NCBI GenBank assembly: GCA_022826965.1
Contig: JAJDTU010000013.1
Coordinates: forward strand, 310,001 to 374,000
Source of the DNA: Dehalococcoidia bacterium
GTDB lineage: Bacteria; Chloroflexota; Dehalococcoidia; Bin125
DNA length: 64,000 bases
Direction: 5' to 3'
Under the pieces are notes generated by a model. The model saw only the letters and a program-made list of their open reading frames with translations, was not told the DNA's origin and did not search any database. Every line of letters begins with the position of its first letter. Positions within the stretch are counted from its first letter, which is position 1. Made by a program: the position numbers and the translations under genes. This document shows positions 60,653-64,000 of the stretch, piece by piece.

Positions 60653-62833
60653 TCAGTCCCGGAATGCTGCCGGCGGTCTGAGGTAGGCGATGGTCAGTTG
60701 GAGTTCGGGGTGGGAGAGTCTGTGGTCGAGGCGGTCGAGAATGTCGGAGATGCTGGCATCGGGGTCGCGGCCGAGTTCTCGGCGGACGGCCTGGATCTGT
60801 TCCGTCGACGGGAGCGCCGGCTTGAGATCGACGTCGAATCCGTTGCGCAGGGCGGTGGTCAGGTGGGAGGCGACGGTCCCCGGGGAGAGCATGCGGCGCT
60901 CGGCGATGGCCAGGAGCGTGTGGCCGTCCTCGTAGAGCTCCAGGGTGATCTGCCAGCTCTGGAGTGGCTCGGAACTTTCTGCGGCCTCTGAGGTCGGCGG
61001 TTCTACCGCCGGCTGCGCGATGCCCAGGATGACCGACAACTCGTCCGCGTAGCGATCGATTGCGAGCGAGCCGACGCCGTCGACGGCGGCGAGCGCCTCG
61101 ATCGACGCGGGGGTGTGCTCGGCGATCTCGCGCATCGCCGCGAACGAGAGCAGGCTCGACGGTTCGCAGGCTTCGCTGGTGCTGGTTTCCGAGCGCCATT
61201 CGGCGAGCGCGTTGAATCGCTGTTGCCAGCTCTCAGGCGGAGTTTCGGGCGGAGCGTCCAGAGCCAGCTGGGTCTCACCAGAGGGATGGTCTGCGGCGAC
61301 GGCTGCCGTCTCGGGGGAGTGTTCTGCGACCACGTTGAGCAGTTCTTGACCGAATCTGGCTGCCTTGCGGTGGCGGATGCCCTTGATCTCGATGAGTTCT
61401 GCGATCGTGCGCGGTCGGCGACGGGCGATGTCGGCCAGTTCGCGGTTGCTGGCGACGATGTAGGCCGATGTCGCGTCGCGGCTGGCCAGCTCCGAGCGGC
61501 GTTGGCGCAGCGCCTCGTACAGCCGATCCTCCTCAGCCGTGAGCGGCGCGGGCTCGCCCTGCCCGGGCGGATCAGGGGGATCGTCCCGATTGACGTGCCG
61601 GGGAGTTCCTTCATCCACCGCGTTGGCCTCCTCGCCCAGGCAGTTGTCGCAGTGACCGCACTGCGCCGATGCCGGCTGCTCGCCGAAGTACTGGAGGATT
61701 CTCGACCAGCGGCACTGCGACTGCTCGCAGAAGTTCATCATCGTGCGCAGGCGATCGATGCGTTGCTGGCGCTCCGCGTCGTCCGTGAGCTGCCTGATGA
61801 AGAACATCTGCTGATGCCAGACGCCCTTGGTGTAGAAGAGCAGGCACTCCGACGGCTGGCCGTCGCGTCCAGCGCGGCCGGTCTCCTGGTAGTAGGACTC
61901 GACGGAAGAGGGCATGTCGAGATGCGCGACCAGGCGGATGTCCGGCTTATCGATGCCCATGCCAAAGGCGATCGTGGCGCAGATGACGGGCGTCTCGCCG
62001 CTGAGGAATCGATCCTGGACGGCGTGCCGGTCGTCGCCGTTCATGCCGGCGTGATAGAACTCGGCTGCAATTCCGCGTCCGCGCAGATCTGCGGCGGTCT
62101 TCTCCGTGTTCCTGCGCGACAGACAGTAGACGATGGCCGAGCCGGCGGACAGTCGCTTCAGCCGCGCAACGAGCTGATCCACGGCCCGACGCTTGGGCAC
62201 GATGCGCAATGTGAGGTTCTCGCGCATGAAGCTGGTGATGTAGGTCTGCATGCGGGGACGGTCGAGCTGGTCGATGATGTCGCGCTGGACCTGAGGCGTC
62301 GCGGTCGCGGTACAGGCGACAGTGGGGACATCGACAAAGCCCTCGGTCAAGCGTCTCAGCACGCGGTAGTCGGGACGAAACTCATGTCCCCATTCGGAGA
62401 TGCAGTGCGCTTCGTCGATCGCGATCAGGCTGGGGTTGCGCCGCTCGAGGAGGTCGCGGAAGCGGTCGGTGTTGACCCGCTCAGGCGCGACGTAGAGCAG
62501 CTTGACCGAGCCGTCGGCGACCAATCGCTCGACCTGCGACATCTCCATCGGCGACAGCGTGCTGTTCAGGTATTGCGCGTTCGCGCCGGCTCGCTGCAGT
62601 GCGGTGACCTGATCGTGCATCAGCGCGATCAGGGGTGAGACGACGACGGTCAGCCCATCCGAGAGGATCGCCGGGAGTTGGTAACAGAGTGATTTGCCGC
62701 CGCCGGTCGGCATCAGGACGAGCGCGTCGCCGCCCGCCATGACGTGCTCAATGGTCTCCCGTTGCTGGGGCCGGAAGGAGTCATATCCGTAGGATTCTTT
62801 GAGTTCGCCGAGGAGACGATCGGACTCACTCAC
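60653..62833 (-). CDS. recQ: RecQ ATP-dependent DNA helicase
   Basis: 726 residues. Walker A LMPTGGGKSLCYQLPA, the DEAH box IAIDEAHCISEWGHEFRPDY, and the helicase C-terminal motif HLDMPSSVESYYQETGRAGR are intact. The RQC zinc site is CEQSQCRWSRILQYFGEQPA with CGHCDNC. HRDC at about 430-520 reads LYEALRQRRSELASRDATSA and PRTIAELIEIKGIRHRKAAR. The last 110 residues add a second HRDC-like segment and a helix-turn-helix (LAIAERRMLSPGTVASHLTT). It unwinds 3'-5' in recombination and fork repair. ATG 62833 is the start. Confidence 0.95.
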   Translation of the reverse strand: MSESDRLLGELKESYGYDSFRPQQRETIEHVMAGGDALVLMPTGGGKSLCYQLPAILSDGLTVVVSPLIALMHDQVTALQRAGANAQYLNSTLSPMEMSQVERLVADGSVKLLYVAPERVNTDRFRDLLERRNPSLIAIDEAHCISEWGHEFRPDYRVLRRLTEGFVDVPTVACTATATPQVQRDIIDQLDRPRMQTYITSFMRENLTLRIVPKRRAVDQLVARLKRLSAGSAIVYCLSRRNTEKTAADLRGRGIAAEFYHAGMNGDDRHAVQDRFLSGETPVICATIAFGMGIDKPDIRLVAHLDMPSSVESYYQETGRAGRDGQPSECLLFYTKGVWHQQMFFIRQLTDDAERQQRIDRLRTMMNFCEQSQCRWSRILQYFGEQPASAQCGHCDNCLGEEANAVDEGTPRHVNRDDPPDPPGQGEPAPLTAEEDRLYEALRQRRSELASRDATSAYIVASNRELADIARRRPRTIAELIEIKGIRHRKAARFGQELLNVVAEHSPETAAVAADHPSGETQLALDAPPETPPESWQQRFNALAEWRSETSTSEACEPSSLLSFAAMREIAEHTPASIEALAAVDGVGSLAIDRYADELSVILGIAQPAVEPPTSEAAESSEPLQSWQITLELYEDGHTLLAIAERRMLSPGTVASHLTTALRNGFDVDLKPALPSTEQIQAVRRELGRDPDASISDILDRLDHRLSHPELQLTIAYLRPPAAFRD

Positions 62834-62905
62834 GACTACCGTTCACCCCGTCCAACCAGATATGTGGTGCGGGGAGCGTAGCGGGAATCCGCCCGTTGGG
62901 CGAGC

Positions 62906-64000
62906 CTATGCGTCTTCGCCGGCGAGGTAGGCGCGGGAGCGGATGATGAAGCTGAGCCGCTCTTCGCCCGAGGGTGTTTCTCCCCAGCTCACTCCGCCCT
63001 TCCAGAAGCCTTCGGGAATGATCAGGCCTCGGATCATCTTCAGTCTCTGCTCGTCGTCGGCGGCAATCTGGTGGCCGATCTGGATGATGGCCTGTCCCAG
63101 AGCGGTCTTTTCGAAGATCCAGGAGTGCATGTCATGCTGCGAAGGCGGCTTGGTGCCCTCCTGTGAGGTGACCGCCTCCTGGTAGAAGGCGCGCAGGTCC
63201 TCGACGACGAATCGGACCAGCATCGGGAAGGTATGGTTCCAGTTCGGCCCTTGCGCCGACGCGGGAATCTCCTTGAAGCCGGAGCCTTCGGCGATGGCGA
63301 CGATGAACGACACCACCTTGTCGATTTCCTCCGGTTTTGCCCCGCTGATCCCGACCGTGGTGCGACCGCGCCGTCGGCGCGCCTCCTCGTACCACGGAGT
63401 CAGCAGGTCGACCTCGGATCGGAGCGCGGCTTCGAGGTCGCTGACTTCGGGTTCGGGCAACTGAATCGAGCAGGACCACACTCCGTCGCCGCCACCGTCG
63501 GGTGCGTCGTGCGGGTAGTCCTCGATCGTCGGCTCGGTCGCCGTCTCCAGCAGGCGCAGGGCGCTGTGCAGGACGTCGCGTTGGAAATCGGGGTCGTCGG
63601 CGACGCCGAACGGTCGGCCGAGGGGGAACGGCACCCAGAGCGCACGCGGCTGCCGCGTGTACTCGGTGTGTTCACGAATGAGGCTGATGGTCGTGGTGGA
63701 GATGCCGTTGCGCTGGAGGTAATGCGAGATCACACCGACGGTGGATGTGCAGGCCGGTCAAACGGGGGCCAGCATGGCGGCATCGACGCCCAGTTCCCGC
63801 ATCCGGTTCGCCATATCCGCAGCCGACGCCTCGAAGGTCTTGGCATTCGGGCTCGCGCCCTGTACCGAGAAGTGCATGGCAGAGACGCCGCCGATTTCGC
63901 CCGCCTCGTGGAGTTCGTGGAGGCGATCGATCGGCAGCACCACATTCATGTCGCGCTGGTAATGGGTGCGGTCGAAGTTGACGCTGACCTGTGATTGGAC
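62906..64000 (-). CDS. GrdB-like reductase-family protein with in-frame TGA (candidate selenoprotein), 5' truncated by window edge
   Basis: The frame runs from the right edge through one TGA at 63758-63760 to its stop at 62906-62908. Upstream: VSVNFDRTHYQRDMNVVLPI, DRLHELHEAGEIGGVSAMHF, MANRMRELGVDAAMLAPV. Downstream of the TGA: PACTSTVGVISHYLQRNGIS and PRALWVPFPLGRPFG. This matches the glycine/betaine/sarcosine/D-proline reductase selenoprotein B family, where the site after VDAxxLxPV is Cys or Sec in a U-x-x-C or C-x-x-C motif. TGA-P-A-C is therefore read as U-x-x-C. The apparent GTG start at 63733 has no ribosome site. A premature stop (pseudogene) is the alternative. Base composition is ordinary. 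Confidence 0.75.
63729..63746 (-). promoter_or_regulatory. Candidate bacterial SECIS-like hairpin 3' of the TGA
   Basis: In the transcript, 11 nt after UGA, the 18-nt AUCCACCGUCGGUGUGAU can form a 7-bp stem (AUC/GAU and CACC/GGUG) with a bulged U and a GUC loop. In E. coli fdhF the minimal SECIS hairpin also lies 11 nt after UGA and carries a bulged U. The match was made by hand, not by folding software. Confidence 0.45.

Noticed and set aside
62906-63733. Free-standing 275-codon gene starting at GTG 63733
   Set aside because: No ribosome site, starts inside a conserved domain, and the frame continues upstream past one TGA with strong family similarity.

Overview
This 64 kb window is GC-rich, densely coding DNA from an aerobic, heterotrophic bacterium. 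The best guess is a member of the Chloroflexota, possibly SAR202-like or Thermomicrobia-like. That placement is inference. It rests on a heme-copper oxidase operon with an unusual subunit II, four luciferase-like (LLM) flavin monooxygenase paralogues, a class III CoA-transferase, a GreA-like fusion protein and a glycine-reductase-B-like selenoprotein candidate. No rRNA, tRNA, CRISPR array, prophage or insertion sequence was recognised.

Layout. 1-7856 (minus strand) is a terminal oxidase operon: an unknown fusion protein, then coxB, coxA, coxC, ctaG, ctaA and ctaB (cut by the left edge). 7985-11164 holds a mitochondrial-type citrate synthase, a GreA coiled-coil protein with an extra N-terminal domain, and divergent rsmG. 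11199-15444 is a tandem array of three related MFS transporters. 15457-22018 is minus-strand: a CaiB-type CoA-transferase, a flippase-like membrane protein, a PAP2-type lipid enzyme and a response regulator/histidine kinase/lipoprotein operon. 22111-31728 is mixed metabolism: an Eis-like acetyltransferase, a DapA-family aldolase, a GT4 glycosyltransferase plus HAD hydrolase, an aquaporin, a YyaL-like protein, two VOC proteins, a PNPOx-like protein and an enoyl-CoA hydratase. 31740-40380 holds a hydroxyacyl-CoA dehydrogenase, two LLM oxidoreductases, a DUF2332 protein, an alpha/beta hydrolase and two phosphohexomutases flanking an unknown gene.

40381-40995 is a non-coding region with a 10-bp-periodic GTTC array, a central palindrome and long-range inverted repeats. 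40996-52080 holds an aminotransferase, two more LLM enzymes, a CoA-transferase, a DUF488 protein, a SulP transporter, three tandem HSL-type esterases and a NIPSNAP protein. REP-like G/C palindromes lie between several of these genes.

52260-64000 is a nucleic-acid-related region. It holds an M20 peptidase, a relatively A/T-rich orphan reverse transcriptase with UG/Abi-type (defence-type) motifs, an Lhr helicase 12 bp downstream, a membrane protein, RecQ, and, running off the right edge, a GrdB-like reading frame interrupted by one in-frame TGA at the expected redox-residue position.

The best candidates for undescribed biology are the reverse transcriptase locus, the probable selenoprotein, the GTTC decamer element and three unusual domain fusions (GreA-like, CoxB insert, and the nuclease-like/2-TM duplicated protein). 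All assignments come from reading the sequence; no database search was possible.
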